Shown in pieces: positions 15,667 to 25,000 of a stretch of 40,223 bases of DNA. This stretch comes from Chitinophagales bacterium (lineage in GTDB: Bacteria > Bacteroidota > Bacteroidia > Chitinophagales > S012-47). Each line of letters starts with the position of its first letter. The first letter of the stretch is position 1. A program made the position numbers and the translations under genes. The notes under the pieces were generated by a model, which saw only the letters and a list, made by a program, of their open reading frames with translations, made no database searches and was not told the origin of the DNA. Location of the stretch: contig JALSIH010000210.1 of assembly GCA_026981615.1 (NCBI GenBank), forward strand, positions 1 to 40,223. The letters are read 5' to 3'.

Positions 15667-16310
15667 TCCGCTGCTTTGTCGATGAGAAAGAGATAGATTT
15701 CTTTGGGACCGTGGGCTCCTTTTACAAGGGTCTTTTCGATATCGGCTGTCTGGCTCGGCCCGCTCACGAGCGCAATGAGTGAAGGAGGCATGTTTGGGTA
15801 CTTTTCGCGAAGACCTCTCAATCCGTCCTCCAGGTCGTTTACAATCTGATCCACGGTGGCCACCACCACATGGGCCGGTGGGAAGATGGACAGACCGCGC
15901 CCTTCCATTTGACGCGAGCTGAGCAGGATGCTGCCCGTCCGGGCAATAAGCGCTTCGCAGCCCGTCACTCCGGCATCGGCTTTTTCCAGGCCTCTGCCTA
16001 TGCGGCATTTTTTGAAATTGTTTTTGATAAAAAGGTCCTGCAGTTGTTTTTCCCAGGCGAAAAGATGACGCCAGCCTTTGCTTTCGGCAAGCTCGTTCAA
16101 CTGCTCCAGAAACTCCGCTTCGTCCATGCAAAAAATGAACTCACCGCCATTGTCCTTGAAGTTTTCGGCAAAGCGTATTTCCGGTATTTCCGGGCTGCTT
16201 TTGTAAAAAGAGTGCCCGTTGTCCGGGGACGCATATGGCTGGGGCAGGGACTTGCTCAGTGCATTCCTGATCTTAGACAGTATTTCGCCTTTGGCCGATC
16301 CGGGTTTCAT
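15663..16310 (-). CDS. LUD-domain protein (LutC/YkgG-like)
   Basis: This is a 215-aa soluble protein of the LutC/YkgG family. The N-terminal helix (GEILSKIRNALSKSL) precedes an alpha/beta core with VTGCEALIARTGSILLSS (about 114-131), SIFPPAHVVVATVDQIVNDLEDGL and the C-terminal SLIALVSGPSQTADIEKTLVKGAHGPKEI, the most typical segment of the family (GPSxTADIE...GxHGP). LutC is one of three lactate-utilisation subunits in Bacillus, but in Bacteroidota a single LUD gene directly after ftsH is a recurring arrangement whose role is unclear. No lutA or lutB is present here. It starts 14 nt after ftsH and overlaps the lpxH-like start by 4 nt. Confidence 0.88.
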   Translation of the reverse strand: MKPGSAKGEILSKIRNALSKSLPQPYASPDNGHSFYKSSPEIPEIRFAENFKDNGGEFIFCMDEAEFLEQLNELAESKGWRHLFAWEKQLQDLFIKNNFKKCRIGRGLEKADAGVTGCEALIARTGSILLSSRQMEGRGLSIFPPAHVVVATVDQIVNDLEDGLRGLREKYPNMPPSLIALVSGPSQTADIEKTLVKGAHGPKEIYLFLIDKAAD

Positions 16311-16324
16311 GCTTATCTCCGCTT

Positions 16325-18427
16325 TTATGCCTGTTCTTCCGCTTCTTCGGCAGCCGCAGGAGTTTCGCTATCTCCCGATGCCGCCTCTTTTCCGTTTATG
16401 CCGTCATCCCCGGCAGAGGCTTCCGGTTGTGGCCCTTCCGGCCCGCCATCTTTCTGCTCCTGCTTCTCTTCACTTTCGGGCTTGCCGTGCTCGTCAAAGG
16501 GTCTTTTGCCGATAAGAGCTTCGACATCCCGCTTGTAGATCACTTCTTTCTTGAGCAATTCCCGGGCGATGCGTTCCAGTTCTTCATAGCGTTCCTGAAG
16601 CAGCTTCAGCGCGCGTTCATACTGTTCCTGAATGATGGACTTGGCACGTTGGTCAATGCGAGCAGCCGTTTCTTCACTATAGGGTTTGTTAAAGGCATTT
16701 CCGTCTTGCAGTTCATAGTATGACAAGTGCCCGATTTCTTCATCCATCCCGTAGATGGTAATCATGGCATAGGCCATTTTTGTCACCGAGTCGAGATCGT
16801 TTTGTGCACCGGTGGAGATTTGTCCGAAAACGATCTGTTCGGCTGCCCTTCCTGCCAGGGTTTTGCAAATGCGGTCTTTGAACTGATCGGTATTGATCAG
16901 ATACTGCTCTTTGGGAAGATACTGGGCATAGCCGAGTGCGGCCATTCCCCGCGGCACGATGGATACCTTCAGCAGTGGGTCGGCATGCGGAAGGAACCAG
17001 CCGGCAATGGCATGTCCGGCTTCATGGTAGGCAATGATGCGTTTTTCGTCCGGTTGAATGAGTTTATTTTTCTTCTCCAGGCCACCGATCTGGCGGTCGA
17101 TGGCGTCCTGGAAGTCTTTCATTTCCACACTTTTCTTGCTTGTTCGGGCGGCAATGAGAGCCGCTTCGTTGCAAATATTGGCTATATCGCTTCCTACAAA
17201 TCCGGGGGTTTGCTGTGCCAGGATTTTGGGGTCCACTTCATCGCTCACCTTAATGGGCTTGAGGTGCACCCTGAAGATTTGCTCCCGCGCATTGAGGTCG
17301 GGCTTGTCCACGGCTATCTGCCGGTCGAAGCGGCCCGAGCGCAGCAGAGCCGTGTCCAGCACATCGGGGCGGTTGGTGGCAGCCACAATGATAACTCCTT
17401 TGTCGGTGCTGAAACCGTCCATCTCCACCAGCAGGGCATTGAGTGTGTTTTCTCTTTCGTCATTGCCCTGTATGAGTTGTTTGCCCCTTGCCCGGCCTAT
17501 GGCATCGATTTCATCAATAAAAATGATACAGGGTGCTTTCTCGCGGGCCTGCTTGAAAAGGTCCCGCACGCGCGAGGCCCCCACGCCCACAAACATCTCA
17601 ACAAAGTCGGACCCCGACATGGAAAAGAAAGGAACCTGTGCCTCACCGGCCATGGCTTTGGCAATGAGGGTTTTGCCCGTGCCCGGAGGGCCTACCAGCA
17701 GTACCCCTTTGGGTATCTTGCCTCCGAGACGCGTATATTTCCCCGGGTTCTTCAGGAAATCCACCACTTCCATGACTTCTTCCTTGGCTTCTTCCAGGCC
17801 GGCCACATCTTTAAAGGTGACATTGACCCGGGTGTTTTTGTCGTAAAGGCTGGCCTTGGATTTGCCCACATTAAATATCTGGCTTCCACCGCCACCCATA
17901 CCGCCCGAGAGCCTGCGCATGAGAAAGAGCCAAAGCAAGACAAAAAGACCAATCGGGATCACCCAGCTCAAGACCTGACCGGTCCAGTCGGTGCGGGTGA
18001 CATATTCCGGGTAAATCTGTTTCTCCGGGGGAAGTCCTTCCTGCCATTCATCCAGTTTTTTCTGAAAAGCTTCGGCCGGCATTTCAAAGACAAAGTGGGG
18101 GCCTTGGTTGGCTCCGCCTCCGAATTTTTGCTTGCGAATCTCGGCATAACGTTCCTTCCTGGCCAGGGAGTCGGGATTGACGGTCACCTCTACCAGGTTG
18201 TCGTTGACAATCTGTACTTTTTCAATGTCTCCGGCTCGCAGCATCTCGGCAAAATCTTTCTGATTGATGCGTTCGCTGCTCTCGAAATTGAGAAATTGCA
18301 GCGCCAGCAGCCCGATCAGTATCAAACCGTAGATCCAATACCAGTTGAATCCGCTTTTGCCACCGGGCTTTTTCCCCGGCCCGGGCTTGCCTTTGATGCC
18401 ACCTTTATTATTTGAATTATTCGTCAT
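16325..18427 (-). CDS. ftsH: ATP-dependent zinc metalloprotease FtsH
   Basis: This is a 700-aa membrane-anchored AAA+ protease that degrades misfolded membrane proteins and selected cytoplasmic regulators. After a Gly/Lys/Pro-rich cytosolic start it has membrane helix 1 (about 29-47), a periplasmic domain (48-150) and helix 2 (about 151-170). The AAA module shows Walker A GPPGTGKT (246-253), Walker B IIFIDE, pore loop [12 protein letters not shown] and the second region of homology [19 protein letters not shown]. The zinc site is HEAGH (468-472), with an Asp further on in [11 protein letters not shown]. The last 50 or so residues are an acidic, low-complexity tail. It follows rsfS after 28 nt. 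Confidence 0.98.
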   Translation of the reverse strand: MTNNSNNKGGIKGKPGPGKKPGGKSGFNWYWIYGLILIGLLALQFLNFESSERINQKDFAEMLRAGDIEKVQIVNDNLVEVTVNPDSLARKERYAEIRKQKFGGGANQGPHFVFEMPAEAFQKKLDEWQEGLPPEKQIYPEYVTRTDWTGQVLSWVIPIGLFVLLWLFLMRRLSGGMGGGGSQIFNVGKSKASLYDKNTRVNVTFKDVAGLEEAKEEVMEVVDFLKNPGKYTRLGGKIPKGVLLVGPPGTGKTLIAKAMAGEAQVPFFSMSGSDFVEMFVGVGASRVRDLFKQAREKAPCIIFIDEIDAIGRARGKQLIQGNDERENTLNALLVEMDGFSTDKGVIIVAATNRPDVLDTALLRSGRFDRQIAVDKPDLNAREQIFRVHLKPIKVSDEVDPKILAQQTPGFVGSDIANICNEAALIAARTSKKSVEMKDFQDAIDRQIGGLEKKNKLIQPDEKRIIAYHEAGHAIAGWFLPHADPLLKVSIVPRGMAALGYAQYLPKEQYLINTDQFKDRICKTLAGRAAEQIVFGQISTGAQNDLDSVTKMAYAMITIYGMDEEIGHLSYYELQDGNAFNKPYSEETAARIDQRAKSIIQEQYERALKLLQERYEELERIARELLKKEVIYKRDVEALIGKRPFDEHGKPESEEKQEQKDGGPEGPQPEASAGDDGINGKEAASGDSETPAAAEEAEEQA

Positions 18428-18455
18428 GTTCTTTTTCTTACTATGGTTTGAATGA

Positions 18456-18797
18456 TTACGATTTTTCTTCGTATTCGCTGATGATGCCGTCTGACCAAAG
18501 GTCTTCGAGGCGATAGTGCATGCGCATTTCTTTAAGGAAAATATGGGCTACCACATCCGTGTAGTCGATTAAGACCCACTCCAGATTTTGAAAGCCTTCT
18601 TTTTGCCAGGGAACTTCTCCGTTTTTTTCCTTTACTATTTTCATAACGCTCTCGGCAATGGCTTTTACCTGGGTGCCGGTGCCGGCATGGCAAATCACAA
18701 AATGCTCGCAAACGGCTTCTTCAACTTCGCTCAGGTCAATGGATACAACGGCTTCTGCTTTCTTTTCGTGCATGCCCTCTACGATCAGGTCGCGCAA
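18456..18797 (-). CDS. rsfS: ribosomal silencing factor RsfS (Iojap family)
   Basis: This is a 113-aa protein with the Iojap fold: LSEVEEAVCEHFVICHAGTG followed by TQVKAIAESVMKIVKEK, and the C-terminal WVLIDYTDVVAHIFLKEMR, the family hallmark (D-x-x-D-V-V-x-H-x-F). RsfS binds ribosomal protein uL14 and blocks subunit joining during starvation. The first canonical start is a TTG at 18797; no ATG or GTG occurs upstream in frame. However, the open frame continues another 30 or so codons upstream with a Lys/Ser-rich sequence, ending KQSPEAAR just before this TTG, which looks coding, so a non-canonical upstream start (for example CTG) is possible. A TAATTTTG promoter element lies at 18892-18899. 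Confidence 0.9.
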   Translation of the reverse strand: MRDLIVEGMHEKKAEAVVSIDLSEVEEAVCEHFVICHAGTGTQVKAIAESVMKIVKEKNGEVPWQKEGFQNLEWVLIDYTDVVAHIFLKEMRMHYRLEDLWSDGIISEYEEKS

Positions 18798-18891
18798 TCG
18801 GGCTGCCTCCGGGCTTTGCTTTTTAGATTTGCTTTTTCTTTTCAGGCTCTTTTCGATAACTCGGATATTTTTATTGGAATTAAATTGAATG

Positions 18892-18899
18892 CAAAATTA
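18892..18899 (-). promoter_or_regulatory. candidate -7 promoter element for rsfS-ftsH run
   Basis: On the minus strand 18899-18892 reads TAATTTTG, an exact match to the Bacteroidota -7 consensus TAnnTTTG, in the gap shared with divergent birA. The predicted transcription start, about 18885, precedes the TTG of rsfS by some 90 nt. No good -33 TTTG was found at the right spacing. Confidence 0.4.
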
Positions 18900-18917
18900 C
18901 AAATACTTTAAGTCTGC

Positions 18918-19691
18918 ATGAATAACAGTAGCAAGGGCCGAAAGTTCCTGAAATATGCCGGCAAGTGCCAATCCACCAATCTTCTGATCAAAGAAAGCTA
19001 CCGTGCGGGGCGTTTGACCCATGCCGATGCCGTGTATACCGACACACAGGAAGCCGGCCGCGGGCAGCGGGGTCGGCTGTGGTACGAGGAAAAAGGGCGC
19101 AATCTGGCTTTAAGTATCTTGCTTACAAGATTCCCGCCTCCCTTCAGAGATCCCGTACTGCTTAATATCTGCCTGAGTGTGGCGGTGCACGAAGCCCTTT
19201 CGGCAGCGGCAGCTCTGAAAATAAAATGGCCCAATGACATCCTGTATCGGGATTGCAAGCTGGCGGGCATCCTCATTGAATCATCCATGAAAGGCAATGA
19301 ATTGGACTTTGTGGTCATGGGGGTCGGCCTCAATATCGGCACCCGCTATTTTCCTTCTTTTCAGCCGGAGGCATGCAGCCTGCACACGATAGGTGTCGAA
19401 GAGGAAGATATCGCTGCCTGGGCCGGGCGCATCTATGATTCCGTGATGCGGAATCTCTCTGAGAAAACAGCGGAAAAGCTCCGGAACTCCTATGAGAAGA
19501 ATCTTTATTCAAGGGGAGTGTACCGGGTCTTCAAAGATCTTCGGAAGAAGGTTTTTTTCACGGCTGCCCCCCGGGGCATTGACGATTCGGGACGGCTTGT
19601 TTTGCAATTCCCGGGCGGAAGGCAGGAGGCTTTCCGGCACGGGGAAATAGAGTGGCTTTTCGGGGCCTGGTCAAAAGAAGAGGGTGCGTAG
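18918..19691 (+). CDS. birA: biotin--[acetyl-CoA-carboxylase] ligase (monofunctional BirA)
   Basis: This is a 257-aa biotin protein ligase. It activates biotin with ATP to biotinyl-AMP and transfers it to the carrier lysine of acetyl-CoA carboxylase. The substrate-binding loop is GRGQRGR (47-53), the catalytic/ATP motif is KWPNDILY (103-110), CKLAGILIE follows, and VVMGVGLNIG (132-141) is the conserved glycine strand. The C-terminal SH3-like domain is shorter and diverged (about 205-250). The N-terminal winged-helix DNA-binding domain of enterobacterial BirA is absent, so it should not act as a repressor. It diverges from rsfS, and its 3' end overlaps the convergent LysE gene by 21 nt. Confidence 0.94.
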   Translation: MNNSSKGRKFLKYAGKCQSTNLLIKESYRAGRLTHADAVYTDTQEAGRGQRGRLWYEEKGRNLALSILLTRFPPPFRDPVLLNICLSVAVHEALSAAAALKIKWPNDILYRDCKLAGILIESSMKGNELDFVVMGVGLNIGTRYFPSFQPEACSLHTIGVEEEDIAAWAGRIYDSVMRNLSEKTAEKLRNSYEKNLYSRGVYRVFKDLRKKVFFTAAPRGIDDSGRLVLQFPGGRQEAFRHGEIEWLFGAWSKEEGA

Positions 19692-20297
19692 AAAAAGTTG
19701 CAAGCCGAAAATGATAAGTATCACGCCCATGACCCGGTTCATCCAGAGTAGAAAACGGGGAGTCAGCAGATGGCTGATCTTTCCGGCCAGAAAGGCTTTC
19801 AGGAGGTCGGTGGAAAAGACGGTAATGACCGTGGCGAGATAAAGTGTGATTTGGGCCTCGGTATTGTATTGCCAGTTGCTGTTGATGAGTGTAATGATGC
19901 CGAGCCAGAAGATGAGCACTCCCGGGTGGGCAAAGTTGAGCAAAAAGCCCCGGCCTATAAGGGCCAAAGATTTTAGCCTGCTTCTTTCGATTTCCATGTC
20001 GATATCCCGGGGCGGCTTAGGGCTTTTGAGCATGGTCATCACCCCCACAATGATGAGTACAAAGCCACCGAAAACACCCAGTATTTCGTTGAGATTGTGA
20101 ATGCTTTGTACAAAGGAGAGGAAAAAATTGGTCAGGAAGATATAAAGAGAGTCGGACAAAGAGATGCCGATGGCGAGGAAAAAACCGGCTTTAAAGCCGC
20201 GATCTATGCTCGTTTGGATGAGTGCGAAAAAAACCGGTCCGATAAGAGCCGCAAGAGTCAGTCCCAGCAATATTCCCTTGATCAGCGCGTCCTGCAT
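19671..20297 (-). CDS. LysE-family translocator
   Basis: This is a 208-aa inner-membrane protein with six hydrophobic segments in the LysE/RhtB pattern. The family signature lies in the first helices (GILLGLTLAALIGPVFFALI, where the conserved Gly-Pro is present), followed by GFKAGFFLAIGISLSDSLYIF, GGFVLIIVGVMTML, NFAHPGVLIFWLGIITLI (Asn-x3-Pro helix break) and a C-terminal pair of helices. Family members export amino acids or their derivatives. The start at 20297 was chosen over an in-frame ATG at 20333, which would overlap the upstream GH3 gene. The chosen start lies only 5 nt after the GH3 stop, so the two are probably co-translated. The substrate is unknown. Confidence 0.9.
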   Translation of the reverse strand: MQDALIKGILLGLTLAALIGPVFFALIQTSIDRGFKAGFFLAIGISLSDSLYIFLTNFFLSFVQSIHNLNEILGVFGGFVLIIVGVMTMLKSPKPPRDIDMEIERSRLKSLALIGRGFLLNFAHPGVLIFWLGIITLINSNWQYNTEAQITLYLATVITVFSTDLLKAFLAGKISHLLTPRFLLWMNRVMGVILIIFGLQLFLRTLFF

Positions 20298-20302
20298 TGC
20301 GT

Positions 20303-21832
20303 TTATCTGTGAGATTTGACAAAATCTTCCCAAACTCTGAACCGCTCCCCTTTCATAACCCTCGGGAATTTGACCTGGTCACCGATTTTTCCTTCGGATT
20401 CGAGGAATTCATAAAAAAACCGTGTGGGTACAAGTTCTATCTGAAGGTCTTTGAGCACATTGTCGCGTTCCGTGGCATAGTCGTCATTCAACTCTCGCAG
20501 ATGTCCGTCAAGCAGGGCTCGTATTTTTTGAGGATCGGCCTCATCATCCGTCCCGATATACCACTTGTGGGCAAAGAGATTTCCATGAGGGATGCCCGAA
20601 ACGGTAAACTCGGGTATGGAGATGCCCAAATCTTCAGCGGTTTTTTGTATAGCGCATACCATGTTGTCAATAGACAGATGTTCTCCGCAAATACTGAGAA
20701 AGTGTTTGGTGCGGCCGGTGATCAGAATCTCTTTGCGCCTTGCGTCTTCGAATTTAATGGTGTCGCCAATGAGATATCGCCAGGCCCCCGAGACGGTGGA
20801 GAGCAAAATGGCATATTCCACCTGTTCTTCCACTTCGCTTATATCCAATACCTCGGCATCGGCTTTCAGGTCGCCATTCTCGTCAAAGTTCCTGCTGTTG
20901 AACGGTACGAATTCATAAAAGTGGCCATTGTTCAGGATGAGCTGAAGTGCCCGTGTTTCGGGGCGGGCACGAAACGCAAAGTAGCCCTCGCTGGCCATAT
21001 AGGTTTCGATGTAGGTCATCGGTTCCCGGAATAGTTTTTCAAAGTTTTTGCGATAGGGGTCGAAGGCAATGCCCCCGTGGATATACACGCGCAGATTGGG
21101 CCAGATGTCATGGATGGATTCGGCATGGTTTTGCTCGATGATTTTCTCCATCATGAGTTGTACCCATACCGGAATGCCGGCCACGGCTCCAATGTCCCAT
21201 TTGGGGGCATTTTTTGCAATCTCTTCCAGTTTCTCGTCCCAATCTCTTTTCCGGTTAATCTTTTTGCCCGGCTTAAAAAAACGTTGAACGATGAAAGGAA
21301 TGGCCTTGTCGGCACTGATTCCGCTCATATCGCCCACGTATGATTGCCCCATTTTGTCGAGATCGGTGCTGCTGCCAAGGGTAAAGACAGCCTTCTCGAA
21401 AACCCAGGAGGGAAGATTGAAGTTGGTCATGCTGTATAGCTGCTTGATCGAAGCTTTTGTGATGGCCCTCAGCATGTCTTTGGTCACCGGGATATATTTG
21501 CTCGAACCTTCCGAAGTGCCTGAGCTCAGTGCAAAGTATTTGATCTTGCCCGGCCAAAAGACATCTTCCTGCCCTTCGAGGGCTTTGCTCCACCATTCAT
21601 TGTACATTTTTTTGTAGTCATGAAGCGGAAGCACCTTTTGATAGGTATCGATGATGTTTTCCGAATCCAAGATCATGGAAAAGTCATAATTGCGGCCGAA
21701 TTCGGTATCCTGAGCGGTACGGAGCAGCTTTTTCAGAACCTTGAGCTGGTATTGCAGGGGCTCTCCCTGTTTGAAGTTCATTTTCTTCCGGGCCTGAAGC
21801 GAACGCTTGATGAGGTTTCCGATAATGGGCAT
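20303..21832 (-). CDS. GH3-family acyl-acid amido synthetase-like protein
   Basis: This is a 509-aa protein of the GH3 branch of the ANL adenylating superfamily. The ATP-binding loop is LSSGTSEGSSKYIPV, with SSGTSEG at 103-109. The second nucleotide motif is YMASEGYFAF (about 281-290), and the third region includes YLIGDTIKFED followed by ILITGRTKHFLS. In plants GH3 enzymes join a carboxylic acid hormone to an amino acid through an acyl-AMP intermediate; bacterial homologues are widespread in Bacteroidota but mostly uncharacterised. No signal peptide. Directly downstream, 5 nt away, is a LysE-type amino-acid exporter, which suggests that an amino acid conjugate or substrate is exported, but this is inference. 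A -7-like element precedes the gene. Confidence 0.9.
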   Translation of the reverse strand: MPIIGNLIKRSLQARKKMNFKQGEPLQYQLKVLKKLLRTAQDTEFGRNYDFSMILDSENIIDTYQKVLPLHDYKKMYNEWWSKALEGQEDVFWPGKIKYFALSSGTSEGSSKYIPVTKDMLRAITKASIKQLYSMTNFNLPSWVFEKAVFTLGSSTDLDKMGQSYVGDMSGISADKAIPFIVQRFFKPGKKINRKRDWDEKLEEIAKNAPKWDIGAVAGIPVWVQLMMEKIIEQNHAESIHDIWPNLRVYIHGGIAFDPYRKNFEKLFREPMTYIETYMASEGYFAFRARPETRALQLILNNGHFYEFVPFNSRNFDENGDLKADAEVLDISEVEEQVEYAILLSTVSGAWRYLIGDTIKFEDARRKEILITGRTKHFLSICGEHLSIDNMVCAIQKTAEDLGISIPEFTVSGIPHGNLFAHKWYIGTDDEADPQKIRALLDGHLRELNDDYATERDNVLKDLQIELVPTRFFYEFLESEGKIGDQVKFPRVMKGERFRVWEDFVKSHR

Positions 21833-21864
21833 TTGGTGCTCCTGCTTGTGAAATAAAAGAGGGA

Positions 21865-21872
21865 CAAATTTA
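21865..21872 (-). promoter_or_regulatory. candidate -7 promoter element for GH3-LysE pair
   Basis: The minus strand reads TAAATTTG from 21872 to 21865, an exact TAnnTTTG match, 32 nt upstream of the GH3 ATG. It predicts a leader of about 25 nt. No clear -33 element accompanies it. Two short palindromes, GCCCGGGC (21889-21896) and ATAAATTTAT (21900-21909), lie just upstream in the same divergent gap. Confidence 0.4.
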
Positions 21873-21977
21873 GTAAATTATCGAAGCTGCCCGGGCGCCA
21901 TAAATTTATCATAGGCATTTGAGTATGCACTTTATTCATTTTCAAAGCAATGATTATAAAAAAGAGCTTCAATCCTT

Positions 21978-21985
21978 TATTTTTG
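21978..21985 (+). promoter_or_regulatory. candidate -7 promoter element for giant protein 1
   Basis: TATTTTTG at 21978-21985 matches TAnnTTTG exactly and lies 53 nt before the chosen ATG at 22039. If transcription starts here (about 21992), codons of the open frame that extend further upstream to 21919 cannot be translated, which supports the start at 22039. Confidence 0.4.
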
Positions 21986-22038
21986 GTAGCCGATATTCTT
22001 TAATCCCCTGGCCGGAGGCATATCCCGGCACATCGACA

Positions 22039-25000
22039 ATGAATAAACGCTACGTACTTTTATTTGCCCTTGCTTTCCTGCTTTTTGCAGGCGATCTCAT
22101 GGCCACCCACCTCGTAGGCGGCATGATCGGCTATCGCTGTGTGGGGAACAATCAGTATATCATCTTTGCCTATCGCTACCGCGATTGCTCTTCACCCGTA
22201 AATGCAAACTTGCCTCCCAACTTTGATATTGTCATCGCACCGGTCAACAACAGCAGTATTTCAAATGACACCATTAATCTGAGCCGGCAGAGCAATACAC
22301 AGATTGTGATCGTACCGATCAATCTTTGCCATGTGCCTACCAATTCTTATTGTGTGGAGGAGCACTATTATGAGTCCGACACGCTTACACTGACGGCCAA
22401 CAGCGATGGCTACGATATCTATAACCTGGATGAGCCAGGCTTGAACGGAGCCCGACAGCCGGGCGACTGTTGCCGGAATGCCTCGGTCAACAATATTATT
22501 AACCCGGGTGGTGTTGGGCAGGTACTTCATTCCCGCATTCCCAATCCGGGTGCGTGGAACTGCAATTCTTCCCCCGAGTTTGTCAATTACCCGCCCGTGG
22601 AGGTTTGCCTCAATGATTCCATACGTTTCGATCATTCGGCAACGGACCCGGATGGCGATTCCCTGGCCTATTACCTCTGTGAGGCGCTTGATCAGTCGCC
22701 TTATGATCCTTCCGTGTATCCGCCTTTCGATTCCGTACCCTACAGCGGCACTTACTCATCGGCCTATCCCATGCCATCGAGTCCCCGCCTGCGGATTGAT
22801 TCGGTAACGGGTTTTATGACCGGTGAGCCCACCAGCCTCGGGCTTTATGTGGTCACGGTCTGTGTGGATGAATACCGCAACGGAACTCGGCTGGGACGAT
22901 ACAGAAGAGAGGTGCAGATGAAAGTGGTGGAGTGTACTGTACAGACGACAGCCGAAATAGAAGGAAACGCCAATACCCCGGGCCTTGTGCTGGCCTGCGA
23001 TACCACGTTGGTGCAATTTGTAAACGGCACCACGGATACCACCGCACAGACCACCTATTTCTGGGATTTTGGCGTGGCAGGCAGCAGCAGCGACACCTCC
23101 CGCCTTTTTGAGCCGGCCTTTAATTATCCGGATTCGGGCACTTATCAGGTCATGTTGATCACCAACAAAGGATACCCCTGTTCGGATACGGCCTACGCTA
23201 CCGTTCTTGTCTATCCGGGCATTGAGGCGGATTTCGGAGCCGAGGAACCCTATTGTGTGGGGCAGCCAATCCGCTTTAGCGACTCTTCAACGGTAGCTTA
23301 CGGATACGTCAATTCCTATTTCTGGAATTTCGGAGATGCCGGCAGCGCATCAAATACCGGAATAGGGCCCAATCCGGTACATATTTATAACAGCCCGGGC
23401 ACCTATGACATTAAATTGGATATTACTTCCTCCAAAGGTTGTCAGGATTCGATTACCAAAAGCATCGAGGTGAGCTTGCGCCCTACCCTGAGTGCCCCGA
23501 ACCGGGTAGACCTCTGTGACGGGGATTCGATCCGTATTAATATTACCACCGATGCCACCCAATTTATGTGGTCACCCAATACTTACATGGACTGTGATAC
23601 CTGTGAAGACCCACTGGTATGGCCGCCAGGAAATATGGCCTATAATGTGACGGTAACCAACAGCGCGGGCTGCAGCCGGAGCAAGAACGCCATCGTAGTC
23701 AATGTGGTGCAGCCTCCGGTAGCGGATGCCGGCCCGACAAAATATCTTTGCTCTGCTTCGGTTCGCCTGGAGGGCTCCTATAGCGGAGGGGTGGGTGCTC
23801 CCACTTACAGTTGGTCACCCGCAGCCGGCCTGTCATGCACCAACTGCCCGAACCCCTGGGCTACCCCCAATCAAACAACGACTTACACCCTCACCGTCAC
23901 TATGTCAACGGGTTGCTCCGATTCGGACACGGTCACCGTATTCACGAGCAATCTATCGGTGACGGCCGGCACAAACGACTACAATATCTGTCCGGGCGAC
24001 AGCACGCAACTAAATGCAAACTCAAATACTTCGGGCGTGATTTATAACTGGAGTCCCGGCAGCGGATTGTCGGACTCCGGCATAGCCAATCCGATGGCCA
24101 GCCCGGCTGTCACCACCGTCTATACCATTGAAATTACGGACCCGGTAAGTACCTGTATCTCCCAGGATACGGTAATCGTCAGGGTACACACACCGGTAGG
24201 CATCGAAGCCGGTCCCGATACGAGTATTTGTATCAACGAGAGTGTACTTCTTAGTGCGAGCAAAGGCTCGGCCTATCAGTGGTCGAGTGACCCGGCTTTG
24301 TCATGCAGCAATTGCCGGAATACAACGGCAAGTCCTCTTCTTACGACCATGTTCACCGTTTCGGGTATCGATTCGGTAGGTTGTCCGGTATCGGACAGCG
24401 TGACCGTAACGGTGAACCCTTTGCCGACCATAAGCATCAGCCAGGACACAACCATTTGCAGCGGCAGCAGTGCCAGGCTCAATGCAGGCGGAGGAGTTGC
24501 TTATCGCTGGTCTCCGGCAGCCAGCGTATCCTGTGATACTTGTGCCGGCAGCGATGCCTATCCCGTGTCCACCACACAATACACGGTAGAGGTGACAGAT
24601 AATAACGGTTGCCGGGATACGGCATCGGTAAAGGTAACGGTGGCTCCGCCTCCGAGCATTACGACCAGTGCAAACGAGGTGATTTGTGCAGGAGAGTCGG
24701 TTCAAATTACGGCTTCGGGCGGGCAAAGCTATCAATGGGCTCCGGCTGCTTATCTTGACAATCCCATGATTGCCGATCCCGTGGCCTCCCCTCCCGCCAA
24801 CACCATGTTTACGGTCACAGTCACCGACTCGAACGGTTGTGTCAATCAAGACTCTGTTTTTGTACAGGTCAATGTTTTGCAGCCGGGTGCTTTTATATCG
24901 GATACGGCCATTTGCAGGGGAGAGAGTGTGGAGCTTTATGCCAATGGTTTTGTAGACTACAACTGGGCGCCATCGAGTTCGCTCTCATGTTCAGTATGTC

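Noticed and set aside
15667-16131. Long N-terminal extension of the lpxH-like protein
   Set aside because: This part of the open frame lies wholly within the LUD gene in another frame and is Arg/Ser/Pro-rich without a domain.
16727-18415. A 562-codon open frame on the plus strand opposite ftsH
   Set aside because: FtsH on the other strand is complete and certain; the plus-strand translation has no domain-like pattern.
21919-22038. 40-codon upstream extension of giant protein 1
   Set aside because: It places non-hydrophobic sequence before a perfect signal peptide and overlaps the -7 element.
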